52,733 nucleotides of DNA, from assembly GCF_001315945.1 (NCBI RefSeq), contig NZ_BBBG01000016.1, positions 1-52,733 of the forward strand. The letters are read 5' to 3'. The stretch comes from Methanogenium cariaci JCM 10550 (GTDB taxonomy: Archaea > Halobacteriota > Methanomicrobia > Methanomicrobiales > Methanomicrobiaceae). The position numbers were made by a program, and so were the translations under genes. The notes beneath the pieces were generated by a model that was given only the letters and a program-made list of their open reading frames with translations, was not told where the DNA came from and did not search any database. This document shows positions 8,679 through 18,865 of this stretch, piece after piece (the stretch's first letter is position 1; every line of letters begins with the position of its first letter).

Positions 8679-9533
8679 TCAGTTCACATCTGACTGACTC
8701 GTCTTGAAGTTCTCCAGGATATCCTGATAATCGCCCACCGTCTTTTCATAACTGCCCATTATTTTGGTGACGACAAACGGATAGACGAGAGGATCAATCT
8801 CAATGGCCTTCTGGTATGCTTCAACCGCCTTCCGGTTTGAATTGACCGCGGACATGTCTATCCTTTTCACGGAGGAGTCCCGTTCGGATGGTTTTTTGCC
8901 CAGTTCCTTGTACATATCCTTTAACTTACCCTGATCGTACATGGATTTGAAGAGGTATGCATCTCCCAGACCAATCCAGGCGGCGCTGCTGGATGGTTCC
9001 CGTTCGACTGCTGAATTATAGCAGGCGATCGCCTCGTCATACCGCTGTAGTTTGATCAGGAGGGCGCCTTTTTCAGAGTAGGAGCGCATCAGATCACTGG
9101 TTTCAACAGATTCTGCCTCAGCGGGAGAGATGTCATACATGCTGACCAGCGTCTCATAGGCATCAATCGCGCCTCCGAAATTCCCTGCATTTGTATTCAG
9201 TTCCGCCAGTTTCGTCCAGTCGGTTTTGGTTGTCAGGGTGCCTTTGTCTGCGAGGAGATGTGTCTGCATCTCTATGGCCGCGTTATATTGTTCAAGGCCG
9301 GTCAGTGCATCCACCTGCAGTTCCCTTGCCTCGATATTGGACGTATTTGCCTCGAGCACCCAGTCACTCGTCATCATTGCCAGATCATACTTCTCCACCC
9401 CCCCGATCAGGATCCCGGAAAGACCATTCCCTATCCCGGAGCGTACGTCGGTCTCCTGGTATACGTCTGGTGGAATGAGGATATAGGCAACCAGAATGGC
9501 AATAATAATTATTAAAATGGTCTGAATTTTCAT
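8679..9533 (-). CDS. Membrane-anchored TPR-repeat protein
   Basis: An N-terminal hydrophobic segment (ILIIIIAILVAYILI) is followed by tetratricopeptide-type helical pairs, including GNFGGAIDAYETLVSMY, LQRYDEAIACYNSAVEREP, AAWIGLGDAY and KAVEAYQKAIEIDP. The 284-residue frame is intact. TPR domains bind partner proteins, so this is probably a scaffold held at the membrane, facing out if the N-terminal segment acts as a signal anchor. It is transcribed toward the ATPase gene and away from the PEGA protein gene. No specific role can be named. Confidence 0.75.
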   Translation of the reverse strand: MKIQTILIIIIAILVAYILIPPDVYQETDVRSGIGNGLSGILIGGVEKYDLAMMTSDWVLEANTSNIEARELQVDALTGLEQYNAAIEMQTHLLADKGTLTTKTDWTKLAELNTNAGNFGGAIDAYETLVSMYDISPAEAESVETSDLMRSYSEKGALLIKLQRYDEAIACYNSAVEREPSSSAAWIGLGDAYLFKSMYDQGKLKDMYKELGKKPSERDSSVKRIDMSAVNSNRKAVEAYQKAIEIDPLVYPFVVTKIMGSYEKTVGDYQDILENFKTSQSDVN

Positions 9534-9686
9534 ATCAATGCAATTCTCTCTAAAATTAACGATATTTAATCCTGTTTAATCTGGTCATGCTGCATCGGGG
9601 GGGCTCAGGGAACCGGCACTCCGGTCTTCTCCCTCTCATCAGGGAACATGAAATGTTATTACCCGGTAAGTACTAAAAGGAGACTC

Positions 9687-11352
9687 ATGAAACGTGCCGC
9701 ACTATTGATCTCTTTTCTCGTTGTCGCCATGCTGCTGTTTCCCGCAGCATCCGGGGGGGCAGAACAGGTAGGGAGCATAGATAAACCGGGATCGCAGGTC
9801 GGATGGCTGACCATCATCTCCTCACCTTCCGGAGCACCGGTCTATATTGACGGAACCGTGGTAGGGATCACTCCCATCAACAGCAGAGAACTGAAATCCG
9901 GTTCTCACACCATCAAGATCACGCTGACGGGGGGGTATGAACCTACACTGCCACAAAGGAGGTCCAGGCCGGTGCGCAGTCTGGCATTGATGCAACGCTG
10001 AAGCAGGTACCCGTAACGACGGTGCCCACCACCATACCAACCACCCATGCAACCGCGGTGCCCACCCCCCCCACAAAACCCGTTGGCTCTGACAAAGTGG
10101 ATACGGGTGAACTGCAACGTGAACGGTGCCGTGGTTACCTTTGACACCTCTTCCGTGGGATGCAGCATTACGAATGGATACTGCGATACCGAGGTTGTGA
10201 CCACCGGCACGCCATACAAGACGTTTACCGTCAAAAAATCCGGCTACCAGACCTACACCGGCCAGGTGACGTCGTGGCCCGCAAACGGCCAGACTGTAAA
10301 CCTGTACGCAACCCTGAACCCGATTCCCTCGCCTTCGTACGGGAGTATCCAGGTGACTTCCCAGCCTGCCGGTGCCATTGCCATCCTTGACGGCGGCACC
10401 CGGCAGCGTACTCCCACAACCTTCTCCTCCGTGCGTGCGGGTACCAGCCACACTATTCAGATTACGATGAGCGGCTACCAGTCGTACGGGACATCAGTCT
10501 ACGTGAACGCGGGCCAGACGGCCACCGTGGATGCATACCTGACGCCCAACCCCCCCCAGCAGACCGGCTCCCTCAATATCAATTCCCAGCCCGAAGGGCG
10601 GATATCTATGTGGACGGGAGATTTGTGGCGGAAACCCCCCCGCATCTCGTCACCAACCTTGCTCCCGGTTCACATACTGTCCGGCTGCACAAGGCAGGCT
10701 ATGATGAATATGCCACGACTGTCACCGTGAATGCCGGGCAGCAGACACCCCCCCTCACCGTTACCTTTACTCCCCCCCAGAAGCCGACGCTGGGATCCAT
10801 CGAAGTGGGATCACTCCGGGCGGTTCATCTGTCTACCTTGACGGGAAATATATGGGACAGACCCCCCCGGCTGGCGGCTCTCTCGATCTCACGAGTGTCC
10901 GCGAGGGATCCCATACCATCCTCATCCGGCATACGGATTATCAGGACTACACCCAGACCGTATACGTGAAAGGCGGGAGTGTTGTGACCGTGAACCCCCC
11001 CATCTCACTCCAAATGCACCGTCGCCCGTGCCGGACACGACCGGACAGATAGTCGTCTCCTCAACCCCCCCGACCGGTGCCGAGGTGCTCCTCGATAATA
11101 CGTTCCAGGGCATCACACCGGTAACCCTCTCCGACATCCCCCGCGGGCTCGCATGTCGTGACCGTGAAGCAGACCGGATATACCGATGCCTCCCAGACGG
11201 TCACCGTGACCGGTGGCCAGAGCACGACGGTCACTCTTGGTCTGGTGGCCGTTCCCCCCCCGACCACCAAGTCTCCCGTAACAGGGATTCCCGCAGTGGC
11301 GGCCTGTGCCATTATCGGTGCGGTTCTTGCCCTCGGGCGCAGAAAAGACTGA
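9687..11352 (+). CDS. Secreted PEGA-repeat surface protein (frameshifted as read)
   Basis: The ATG at 9687 follows AAGGAGA and opens a clear signal peptide (KRAALLISFLVVAMLLFPAA). About six PEGA domains of 70 residues follow, each starting with a motif such as GWLTIISSPSGAPVYIDG or GSIQVTSQPAGAIAILDG and ending with SGYQSY- or TGYTDA-like strands. The C-terminus is a Pro/Thr linker, one hydrophobic helix (GIPAVAACAIIGAVLAL) and GRRKD, as in archaeal surface anchors. The frame breaks many times, near 9930-9945, 10065-10100, 10595, 10810, 10995 and 11140, mostly at C7/G7 runs or single lost bases; repaired length is about 550 residues. PEGA domains are common on archaeal surfaces, and their ligand is generally unknown. 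Confidence 0.8.
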
Positions 11353-11473
11353 ACAAATTCCTTTTTTACCTCTCTTTTTTGATTTGCCGTCTCGGTTATG
11401 CTCATGGATTACGGCAAAATAGGGGACTATTCAGAGTGCAGAATAATCTGGATAAGGCAGAGTCAAAAAGAAT

Positions 11474-12269
11474 TCAGGAGAGGGTCACCATCGCCCCCCC
11501 GGCGATGATGAGCAGCACAATCAGGCAGCCAGCAGGTAATCCGGTCGGCCGAAGGGCTGGTCCAGGCCGGGTGTGCGGGACATCGTCCGCAGTCCCCCCC
11601 GGAGGTCAATCGTCAGACCGAGGACATTGGCCTTGCCGAGGGCGTTGGAGACGAGGGGGGGACGATGATCGGGGGGGTCAGCTCCTTTATTTTGCCTCTG
11701 AGCCCTGCCCCCGGATTGTATGCACGGGCCCGCTGGGCTTCCTGGATGCGTCTGCCCTCCAGCTGCAGGCTCGGGATGAACCGGATGGCAATCAAAAGCA
11801 TCAGCGCGTAGTCCACCGGCAGGTGCAGTCTCCTGAGAGCGGTGATCAGATCCCGTGGCTGGGTGGAGATGATCATCAGCTGGAAGGTGAAGAGCATCAC
11901 AAAGAACCGCAGCGAGAGAACGGCGGCAAAGTGCAGTGCCCCGGTCGTGACCGGTATGTGCCCGCCGATGACCGGAACGGCCGTGGGTATCAGGTAGCCG
12001 ACCATGTCTCCGCTCTGCATGGTCAGCACCGTCAGAAATATCAGACCCGCACTCAGGAATATGAGCATCGGCACCTGTGCGAGCAGTTCGCGGCCGAAGC
12101 GCCCGACCAGCGCGAGGCTGAAGACCAGCAGTATCAGACCGGCGAGCACCAGCGGGTCGGTCGAGAGGATGGCCAGGGCGATGACGACCAGAAGAAAGCC
12201 GATCTTGGTGAGGGCGTTCATCCGGTGGAAGACACCGTCGATGCGTTTATACTGAAGAATCTCTGCCAT
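11474..12269 (-). CDS. ecfT: ECF transporter transmembrane protein EcfT/CbiQ (frameshifted as read)
   Basis: The ATG at 12269 is preceded by GGAGGTG at good spacing. The protein begins MAEILQYKRIDGVFHRMNA, the usual cytoplasmic N-terminus of CbiQ/EcfT proteins, followed by several membrane helices and the coupling-helix motif EAQRARAYNPG that contacts the ATPases. Frame breaks near 11640-11670 and 11540 hide the final part. Repaired, it continues through VSNALGKANVLGLTIDL to a last helix and a stop at 11474. It is the last gene of the S component, ATPase, EcfT operon. Confidence 0.8.
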
Positions 12270-13797
12270 TATACTGCACCTCCCTGATGCGGGTTTATCC
12301 GAGGTGATTCGTCCCTGCTCCATGTGGATGATACGCTGTGCATGCCGTCTGACCATGGACATGTCATGGCTGACCATCAGAACGGTGTGGCCCGCCTCCG
12401 AGAGGGACCGGATAATGCCCATGATGCGTTCGGCCTCCGCCGGGTCCAGACCGGTCGTCGGTTCATCGAGGATGATGACCTCCGGTCTCATCGCGACCAC
12501 ACAGGCAATAGCGAGGCGCTGGCGTTCCCCCCCCTGCTCATTGCACGGGGGGGAAACTGTGATGCACGTCCGCCGAGCCCCACCAGAGCGAGCACCTCCT
12601 GAATTCGTGCCTGTGCTTCTGCGGGGGGGTCGATACCGATGTTCTTCATGCCGAACTGCATCTCACGTTCAACGGTCTCCTCAAAGAGCATCGTGTCGGG
12701 GGGGTTCTGGAAGACAAGGCCCGCCTTCTCTGCGAGGCGGGTGACCCGTTCATCCGCCGCGTTCATGCCGCAGACGGTCACCGTCCCCCCCGACGTAGGG
12801 CGCAAAAGGCCGTTGAAGTGTTTGACGAGCGTCGTCTTCCCGGAGCCGTTCTCCCCCCCGATGATGGCGACGAGTTCCCCCCCCGGATAGATATCCAGAC
12901 TGACTCCCGAGAGGGCGGGGGGGTCGTTCCGTAGTGGTGGACAAGGTTCTGCACCACTACACGGGGGGGTTCGCCCTTCCTGGCAACCCCTGCGGTCTCC
13001 ACCCGGTCTCCGTTTGCTTCAGTCTCATCGGTGTAGGTGGCAAAGAATTCCTCTGCGGTCTCGTCCCGGGTGAGACGGCCGTCTTCGATGGTGATGACCC
13101 GGTCGGCGATGGCGGCGAGTGCACGGGGGGGTTTCTGTTCGACCACGATGATCGTCCTGCCCGCCTCCTTGAGCCGGGCGAGGATGGCGATGATGCTCTC
13201 GGTTGCTGCGGTATCCAGCTCTGCGGTTGCCTCGTCCAGTATCAGGCATGCGGTGCCGGAGGCAAGGGTCGCCGCCAGTGCCACCCGCTGCTTCTGCCCG
13301 CCGGAGAGGGAATGAGGCTCCCGGTAGCGAAACCCGGTCAGGCTGGTGAATGCGAGCATCTCTTCCAGCCGGGTTTGGACGTCTTCGGCCTGCAGGCCAC
13401 GGTTCTCCAGACCGGAGAGCACCTCCTCTTCCACCGTGGTGAATATCAGCTGGGCATCGGCATCGTCAAAGACGACCCCCCCGACCTGTTTCCCTATCTC
13501 CCCCCCCATGTCCGTATAGCTGCGCACGTCCCGGCCGCATATCGAGAGAGTGCCTGTTGTCCTGCCTTCGTATTCATGGCAGAGGACACCTGCCGCCGCC
13601 AGACAGAAGGTGGTCTTGCCCGCTCCGGTGGTGCCGTTCACCAGCACACACTCCCCCCCTGTGGGATGCTGAGGTTGATCTTCGAGTGCGGGCCCTGTCC
13701 CCCCCTGCGGGTAGGTGTAGGAGAAGTCGGTGAATTGGAATGCCGGGGTATCCGGGTCTGCCGATTCGTCTGTGGCCATATCCGTATGCGCCTGCAC
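12270..13797 (-). CDS. ECF transporter ATPase with two fused ABC domains (frameshifted as read)
   Basis: Two complete ABC domains lie in series. The first has P-loop NGTTGAGKTT, signature LSGGQKQR and Walker B LILDEATAELD. The second has a P-loop that repairs to ENGSGKTT, a Q-loop GLVFQNPDTM, a damaged signature (SRGERQR after repair) and VIILDEPTTGLDP. Together they are the EcfA-A' pair that powers vitamin- or amino-acid-type ECF importers. Frame breaks occur near 13655, 12905-12940 and 12525-12550. The C-terminus is uncertain: as read the frame runs into EcfT, but a lost base near 12300 would create a stop before the EcfT ribosome binding site. The start (GTG 13797 or nearby ATG) is also uncertain. 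Confidence 0.8.
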
Positions 13798-13804
13798 CTC
13801 CTCT

Positions 13805-14341
13805 CCCTGTGCCCCCCCCGCATCAGAATCTTTGCGGAAGGGATGTAGAGCAGCTGGGCGATGACGGCGTTGGCAACGGCCGTGAGAATGATGACGGGTG
13901 ACACCACGAGGATAAAGGAACCGACGGTGAAGCCTTCGCCGGGTGCGGATATGAAGCCTGCCGCAATGACGACGATGCTGATCGAAAGAAAGGTGAACCC
14001 GCTGGCAAGGGTGGCGCCGAAGGTGGCCACGGTGGGTGCGACCGGGATATGTTTCCGGGTCGCCGAATACAACGCCATACAGACCAGCGCCCCCCCAGCG
14101 GTTCGGATATGAGGTTTGCCGGAGGGAAGATGGAGTGGCTTATAAGAGCGGAGATGATGCCCGCCACGATGCCGATGCCGATGGTGTCCCGTACGTTCGG
14201 CCGGATGAGGATGATCGCCAGGCAGTAGAGGGCGATGATCGGGTTGGATACGATTGCCGTCGGAATGATATTCAACAGATAGCGGAGAATGGCGCCGATG
14301 GCAAGGAGGATGCCCACGATGGCGATATCACGCGATTTCAT
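13805..14341 (-). CDS. ECF transporter substrate-binding (S) component, possibly tryptophan type
   Basis: About 180 residues with five or six hydrophobic helices, starting MKSRDIAIVGILLAIGAIL after GGAGG. Conserved-looking loops are GIGIVAGIISALISHSIFPP and NLISEPLG. Position directly before the ATPase and EcfT genes makes it the substrate-specific subunit of the ECF importer. The sequence recalls TrpP-like tryptophan S components, and the promoter holds a TGTACA box like that bound by the archaeal repressor TrpY, but the substrate is inference. The frame breaks near 14091-14097. No stop codon is seen before the ATPase frame, so the 3' boundary is approximate. Confidence 0.7.
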
Positions 14342-14410
14342 GGCAATCTCCTCCGTATCTGTGTCGGGGGGGGTCTTGGGGGGGGATGGGCGAATGCGTA
14401 TCATCGATGT

Positions 14411-14441
14411 ATATTGTTGTACATCAGTGCTTAAATATGTA
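14411..14441 (-). promoter_or_regulatory. Promoter of the ECF operon with TRP-box-like TGTACA
   Basis: On the minus strand a TATA-like CATATTTAAG (about 14431-14440) is followed by TGTACA (14418-14423), placed between the TATA element and the expected start of transcription. GATGTA (14405-14410) and TACATC (14420-14425) also form an inverted repeat. TGTACA is the half-box bound by TrpY in Methanothermobacter, which suggests repression of the operon. Confidence 0.35.
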
Positions 14442-14694
14442 ATGTTCTTATTCCCATGGTGCAAAAAACGAGAGAGAACGATTACCATCTCATTTTGCCC
14501 GTTTGAGCGAATTACCTGAGTAGACTGTAGACTACAGCGATTCATTTTTCCGATTTTCGTCAGGAGAATCTATTTGATAATTCATGATTTCTCCTTCAAA
14601 GGAAATGGTTTTGCAAAGGCAGTGAAAATAGTTCCCGTTACTTTCCGTAAATAGCGAAGGGGGGGTAGCATTTATTTAAAAAGTGGATAAAAAA
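14442..14694. other. AT-rich intergenic region
   Basis: About 250 bases, AT-rich, between the divergent ECF operon promoter and the end of the lipoprotein gene. No gene, repeat or clear terminator is seen apart from a G7 run near 14658. Confidence 0.35.
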
Positions 14695-15207
14695 TTATGA
14701 TAAGGATTCAGAAACGTTATTAATATATTCAATGGCAGATTCTGCATTCACGTTTCCCTTATTGATATATTCTTCTGCAGTATCATAATCCTCTTTTCCC
14801 ATATATTCTGCACCAGTACCATAATTATACCCTGCGTCTGAACATTCTTCCAATGCTTTGATATAATTGTTTTTAGACGGTTCAAGTTCGGGAGATACCG
14901 TTAAAGCTTCTAATTCTGCTTTGTAGTTATCAGATATCAGCATTATACCTGCGCTATATATCATTAATCCGTCAGTATCTGAATTATCTGTTGATTTGGT
15001 TACATTGTCCAGTAATTTTGTGATTTCATCACTAGATTCCGTTAATAATGAAAGGAATTCCTGATCCTGGTACGAACCTGAAGTTGTACTTTCTGGTGTG
15101 GGGGGGGTTAATTCCGGGCTCTCACTATCCGAAGAAGCAGTACATCCGGCAGAGAGCACAATAACCATTCCAATGAATAAAACCAAAAATAGTTTAAAAC
15201 ATTTCAT
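14695..15207 (-). CDS. Small lipoprotein of unknown function
   Basis: An intact 170-residue frame. The N-terminus is a lipoprotein signal peptide with lipobox VLSAGC, then a Ser/Pro/Thr-rich linker and a helical acidic domain with many Asp, Glu and Asn residues (for example AEYMGKEDYDTAEEYINKG). It is markedly AT-rich compared with the genes around it, which suggests later acquisition. No homologous family is recognised; it is likely an extracellular membrane-tethered protein. Confidence 0.7.
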   Translation of the reverse strand: MKCFKLFLVLFIGMVIVLSAGCTASSDSESPELTPPTPESTTSGSYQDQEFLSLLTESSDEITKLLDNVTKSTDNSDTDGLMIYSAGIMLISDNYKAELEALTVSPELEPSKNNYIKALEECSDAGYNYGTGAEYMGKEDYDTAEEYINKGNVNAESAIEYINNVSESLS

Positions 15208-15434
15208 GATATGAAATTATATAATAGAATATTTATCCATTCTGAATTGAAATTTGTGGAGAATATCCCTGCTTTCCCCCCCCGCCTCTGGATCCCGGAA
15301 ATATTGAGATTTGGTTGGCATAAAAACGAATTTTAACAGCATCCGGGGTGAAAAATATGGTCTCTTCGTAGTGAAAATGAGATCCGGTTCGCTGCAATTC
15401 AACAGAACCGCACAAAAAAATGGTCAAAAAAAGG

Positions 15435-15881
15435 TCAGCGTGCCATGAAGACCGGCACCTGCAGTTTGCTGATCAGTTTAGGGAAGAGGCTGTTGCCGCT
15501 GGACCGCGGGTTTCTTCCGTATGCGCCCATGACAATCAGGCCGTATCCATCGCTTTCCGCCTCTCTGATGATCTCTTCCGATGCCGACCCTTCGACAATC
15601 TTTGATGTGGTCGAAATTTTTTCCCGGTTAAAGAAGAGCAGGACCTGTGCCATCTCGTCATTGATGTTTTTGCGCATGTCCCGCCAGATCTGGGACTCAT
15701 AGTTCTCGATTCTGCTGCACATATTGGACTGGGTGCAGAAGTTGAATGCCATCGACTTGGAATCCCGTTTGTCCAGCACCGAGAACAAGACGACCTCCGC
15801 CTTCTTCTCGCGTGCAATCCGGAGTGCATAGAGCGCTCCCTTGTGGCTCCACATGGAGCCGTCCAGTAATACCAGTATCTT
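15435..15881 (-). CDS. UspA-family universal stress protein
   Basis: One Usp domain of about 148 residues. It opens MKILVLLDGSMWSHKGALYA, has the central VEGSASEEIIREA segment and the ATP-binding loop GAYGRNPRSSGN, and ends LQVPVFMAR. The ATG at 15881 sits nine bases after GGAG, which itself overlaps the permease stop, so the two genes are co-transcribed. Together with the upstream Usp gene it brackets a permease gene, suggesting nucleotide-dependent control of transport or a shared stress regulon. Confidence 0.85.
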   Translation of the reverse strand, partial: KILVLLDGSMWSHKGALYALRIAREKKAEVVLFSVLDKRDSKSMAFNFCTQSNMCSRIENYESQIWRDMRKNINDEMAQVLLFFNREKISTTSKIVEGSASEEIIREAESDGYGLIVMGAYGRNPRSSGNSLFPKLISKLQVPVFMAR

Positions 15882-15896
15882 CATTGTTTCCATCTC

Positions 15897-17229
15897 CTAG
15901 AGCATTCCGAACATGGCATAGAGCATCACCAGGCCGACCGCGACCGTGATCACCAGCGTGAGCATTCCTATCTTCAGGAACTGCATAAAGGTGACGGCAA
16001 CGCCTTCGCGTTCCGCGACACCGAGCACCACCACGTTTGCCGATGCGGCAATAGCCGTTCCGTTTCCGCCCATGCACGCACCCAGAGAGAGCGCCCACCA
16101 GAGCGGATAGACATCCATCGTGGCACTCATGTCATGGATGAGGGGGATGAGTGCAGCGGTAAGCGGGATATTGTCCACGATTGCCGAGGCAAAGGCCGAG
16201 AACCAGGCGATCACAAACATCGCCTCAAACTGGTTTGAGACCATGCTGATCATATACTGGGAGACCATCTCGATGATCCCGGTGTTGACGAGCGCCCCCC
16301 CACGATGACAAAGAGGCCTGCAAAGAAGAAGAGGGCGGTCCACTCGATCTTCTCAAATATTTCGTCCGGCTGTACCCTGCTCCATATGAGGATGATGGCA
16401 GCGCCGATGAGGCGACCTCCGCCGGTTCAAGGGCAAGCGATGGGTCGACGAACGGAAAGATCACGTGCAGGTAGGTGCCGATTGAGCTGTGGATAAAGAA
16501 GAGGACGACCACCATGAGGATGACCGTGACCGCCTTTTTAAAGAGCTTCATATCGGTGATCGCGGCCTGTTCATCCAGACTGTTGATGGTCTTGGTGATG
16601 ACTTCCTTCTCTTCTCTGGTTACCTTCATCGACCTGCCGTAGATGACGAGGAAGATGATGAGCACCAGTACCATGTCGACTGCGGCAATCGGCCCCATTG
16701 TCGTGATGAACTCGTTAAAGGTCAGGCCCGCGGATGAGGCGATCATGATATTCGGGGGGTCACCGATGAGGGTGGCTGCACCGCCCACGTTGGACGAGAT
16801 GATCTCTGCCAAAAGGAAGGGCACGGGATTCAGGTCCATCAGTTTGGTGATGTAGAGCAGCATCGGTGTCAAAAGCAGCACGGTCGTGACATTGTCCAGA
16901 AAGGCGCTGACGACGGCTGTTACGATAGAGAACAGGATGAGCACCATGATGGGGGGGCTGCCTTTGGCCATCTTTGCGGTACGGATGGCGATATATTCAA
17001 AAAGTCCGCTGTGCCGGGCCACATTGATGATGATCATCATTCCCATCAGGAGGAAGATGGTGCCGAAATCGATGTGCTCCAGCATGGAATCCCAGGGAAC
17101 GATTCCCAGGAATACGACCACCGCAGCGCCTGCCATGGCGGCAACGGCGCGGTGGATACGCTCATCGATGATGAGGATATATGTCGCAATGAATACGACG
17201 AGTGCAAGGAGCTGTACAGTTGTTAACAT
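15897..17229 (-). CDS. ArsB/SLC13-superfamily ion permease (frameshifted as read)
   Basis: A polytopic membrane protein of about 445 residues after repair. Family marks are IGDPPNIMI in the first half and GGNGTAIAASANVV in the second, the pair of hairpin-loop motifs of the ion-transporter superfamily (ArsB, P protein, SLC13 anion permeases). The GDPPN codons form a native six-C run that is read normally. Frame breaks occur at C7 near 16295 (five bases give FVIVGALVNTGI) and near 16413, where a missing C gives AEVALIGAAI. It lies between two UspA genes in one operon. The ion carried is not predictable. Confidence 0.82.
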
Positions 17230-17240
17230 TCTAAATCACG

Positions 17241-17785
17241 TCAGAATACGATTGTCGGTTGTGCCAGTGATTGCGCCAGCAGGATGCGTCTCCGCTCACT
17301 GCACAGGAATCGGGATGGTTGCTTGCATAACATTTCGGAAGAGCGACCATATCAAAGTCGGATGCTATTTTCAGGATGTCCTGCTGTTTGTTCCCCAGAA
17401 GCATGCGTCGCATGCAGGGAATGTTGCGTGAAGCAAGGCAGTGTTCATAGTCGTCCAGAAGACGGGTGCCGTAGTCCTCCTTTTTCTGGATGAACTCCTC
17501 GCCTGCCTCTTCGTCCAGAGAGGCCATGATGATCTCGGAGATCTGTGCGTCGGTGATAAATACCAGCGTGACCGTGGCGTTCTCGTATGTCGAGAGCAGT
17601 TCGCACAGGGACTCTGACACTTCGGTGACGGAAAAGTCCAGCGGAAGCAGAATCTTTTTGATCTCGTGCGGCCGCATCTCCTCTTCGGTGAGAATATATT
17701 CACTGTATTCCTTCTGGATCGCCTCGTATTTTGAGCCGACCACATCTTTGAATTTGCGTTTAATTAGGCCCTCGTAATATCGCAT
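17241..17785 (-). CDS. UspA-like protein with an N-terminal extension (frameshifted as read)
   Basis: The ATG at 17785 follows AGAGGAG. A helical extension of about 45 residues (YYEGLIKRKFKDVVGSKYEA) precedes a Usp-type domain that opens IKKILLPLDFSVTE and has LLGNKQQDILKIASDFDMVAL. The last part is broken near 17282; in the neighbouring frame it ends RILLAQSLAQPTIVF-stop, as Usp domains usually do. The permease ATG follows 12 bases after the repaired stop, so this is the first gene of a UspA-permease-UspA operon. Confidence 0.75.
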
Positions 17786-17896
17786 CTGTCTTCTCCTCTG
17801 CTCATACATGTATGACGAACTGAAAGGATATATGGGTAATTCATTCCGGGAATAAATAAATCTGTTGTTTCTATTGCAACAACAGAGAAAACAGGA

Positions 17897-18446
17897 TCAG
17901 AAGTATCTCTTGGCCGCGTCCAGTTTTCGCTGGCATGCCGGGCAGAGGGTCTTGCGTTTCCGGTCCAGTTCGTCCAGGGTGGTCGGGCAGAACATGATGC
18001 ATTCGCCGTTTCTGCAGTGGTCAAGGCCGAGCATATGGCAGAACTCGTGGGTGCCTTCCTTTACCACGCGGTCGATGGTATCATACATGTCGGCCTTCCG
18101 CCGGTAATAGCGGTTATCAAGGCGGGTCGTCGAGACGATGCCGGCACGCACCGACGGGCGGGCCAGCCCGAAGACGAAATCGCGCCCCCCCGGAATATAG
18201 AGGTCTTTTCCGGCGACGATGAGGATGTAGTCTCCGATACCATGCTGTCGGGTATAGATGTCCTGCATGCCGCCCAGTATTTTTGATGCGTTATACTGGC
18301 CGCGTGCGCCGTCAAAGCCACGCAGCATGACGGGATTCTCATGGAGGTCAACACGTGTACCTAAGATTGCCCCCCCGATTGCCTGCGCCACGGGGGATCT
18401 GAAGACCCTCCGGTGCCGTTGAATCCCAAAATATAAGGAAACTCAT
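17897..18446 (-). CDS. amzA: Archaemetzincin metalloprotease
   Basis: The zinc site HEFCHMLGLDH (HExxHxxGxxH) is followed by CRNGECIMFC and CPACQRKL, the pattern of archaemetzincins, which carry an extra four-cysteine zinc site. The true N-terminus starts at ATG 18446 and repairs to MSFLIFWDS, then PEGLQIPVAQAIGAILG. A five-G run near 18402, where four are expected, shifts the frame there, and a G7 run adds a Gly. Repaired length is about 180 residues, as in the family. It is divergent from the UPF0146 gene. The physiological substrate is unknown in archaea. Confidence 0.88.
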
Positions 18447-18463
18447 CCAAAATAACATTGTCA

Positions 18464-18865
18464 ATGGGGAGCTATAAGCATATTGAAGAGCGTTTTTCCC
18501 GTTATATCATCGGAAATTATGTGTCCGCCACAGAAATCGGGGTCGGCAGAAATTTTACGGTGGCAGAAGCCTTCGCCGCGGCGGGGGTGACCGTCAAAAC
18601 AACCGACGTCTTTGTGCAGCAGCCGCCGGGGGGGATTCCCTTCTTCCGGGACGATGTCTGCGCACCGGATCTCGCATGCTACCGCGGCACCGCACTCATC
18701 TATGCCGTCCGGCCGGGGATTGAGATGGTGCCCTGCATCATCGCGCTTGCCCGCTCGGTGAACGCGGACTGCATCATCTATCATCTGGGCAACGAGATAT
18801 ACGAGCGCGGCGGGCGCATCATTGACTGCGGCGTCGTGCTCCACCAGTATCATACCCGCATTTAA
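18464..18865 (+). CDS. UPF0146 family protein
   Basis: An intact frame of about 133 residues. It has the UPF0146 features: an N-terminal EIGVGRNFTVAEAFA segment like a truncated nucleotide-binding fold, FFRDDVCAPD in the middle, and IYAVRPGIEMVPCIIALA. These proteins resemble half of a Rossmann-type methyltransferase fold and are found mainly in methanogens and related archaea; no function is established. ATG 18464 is preferred over TTG 18458. It shares its promoter region with archaemetzincin, and its stop overlaps the stop of rfcL. Confidence 0.85.
   Translation: MGSYKHIEERFSRYIIGNYVSATEIGVGRNFTVAEAFAAAGVTVKTTDVFVQQPPGGIPFFRDDVCAPDLACYRGTALIYAVRPGIEMVPCIIALARSVNADCIIYHLGNEIYERGGRIIDCGVVLHQYHTRI

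Noticed and set aside
11613..12500. Apparent fusion of the ECF ATPase to EcfT.
   Set aside because: A strong ribosome binding site lies just before the EcfT ATG at 12269, and one restored base near 12300 gives a stop. The fusion is most likely an artefact, although it cannot be excluded from this sequence alone.
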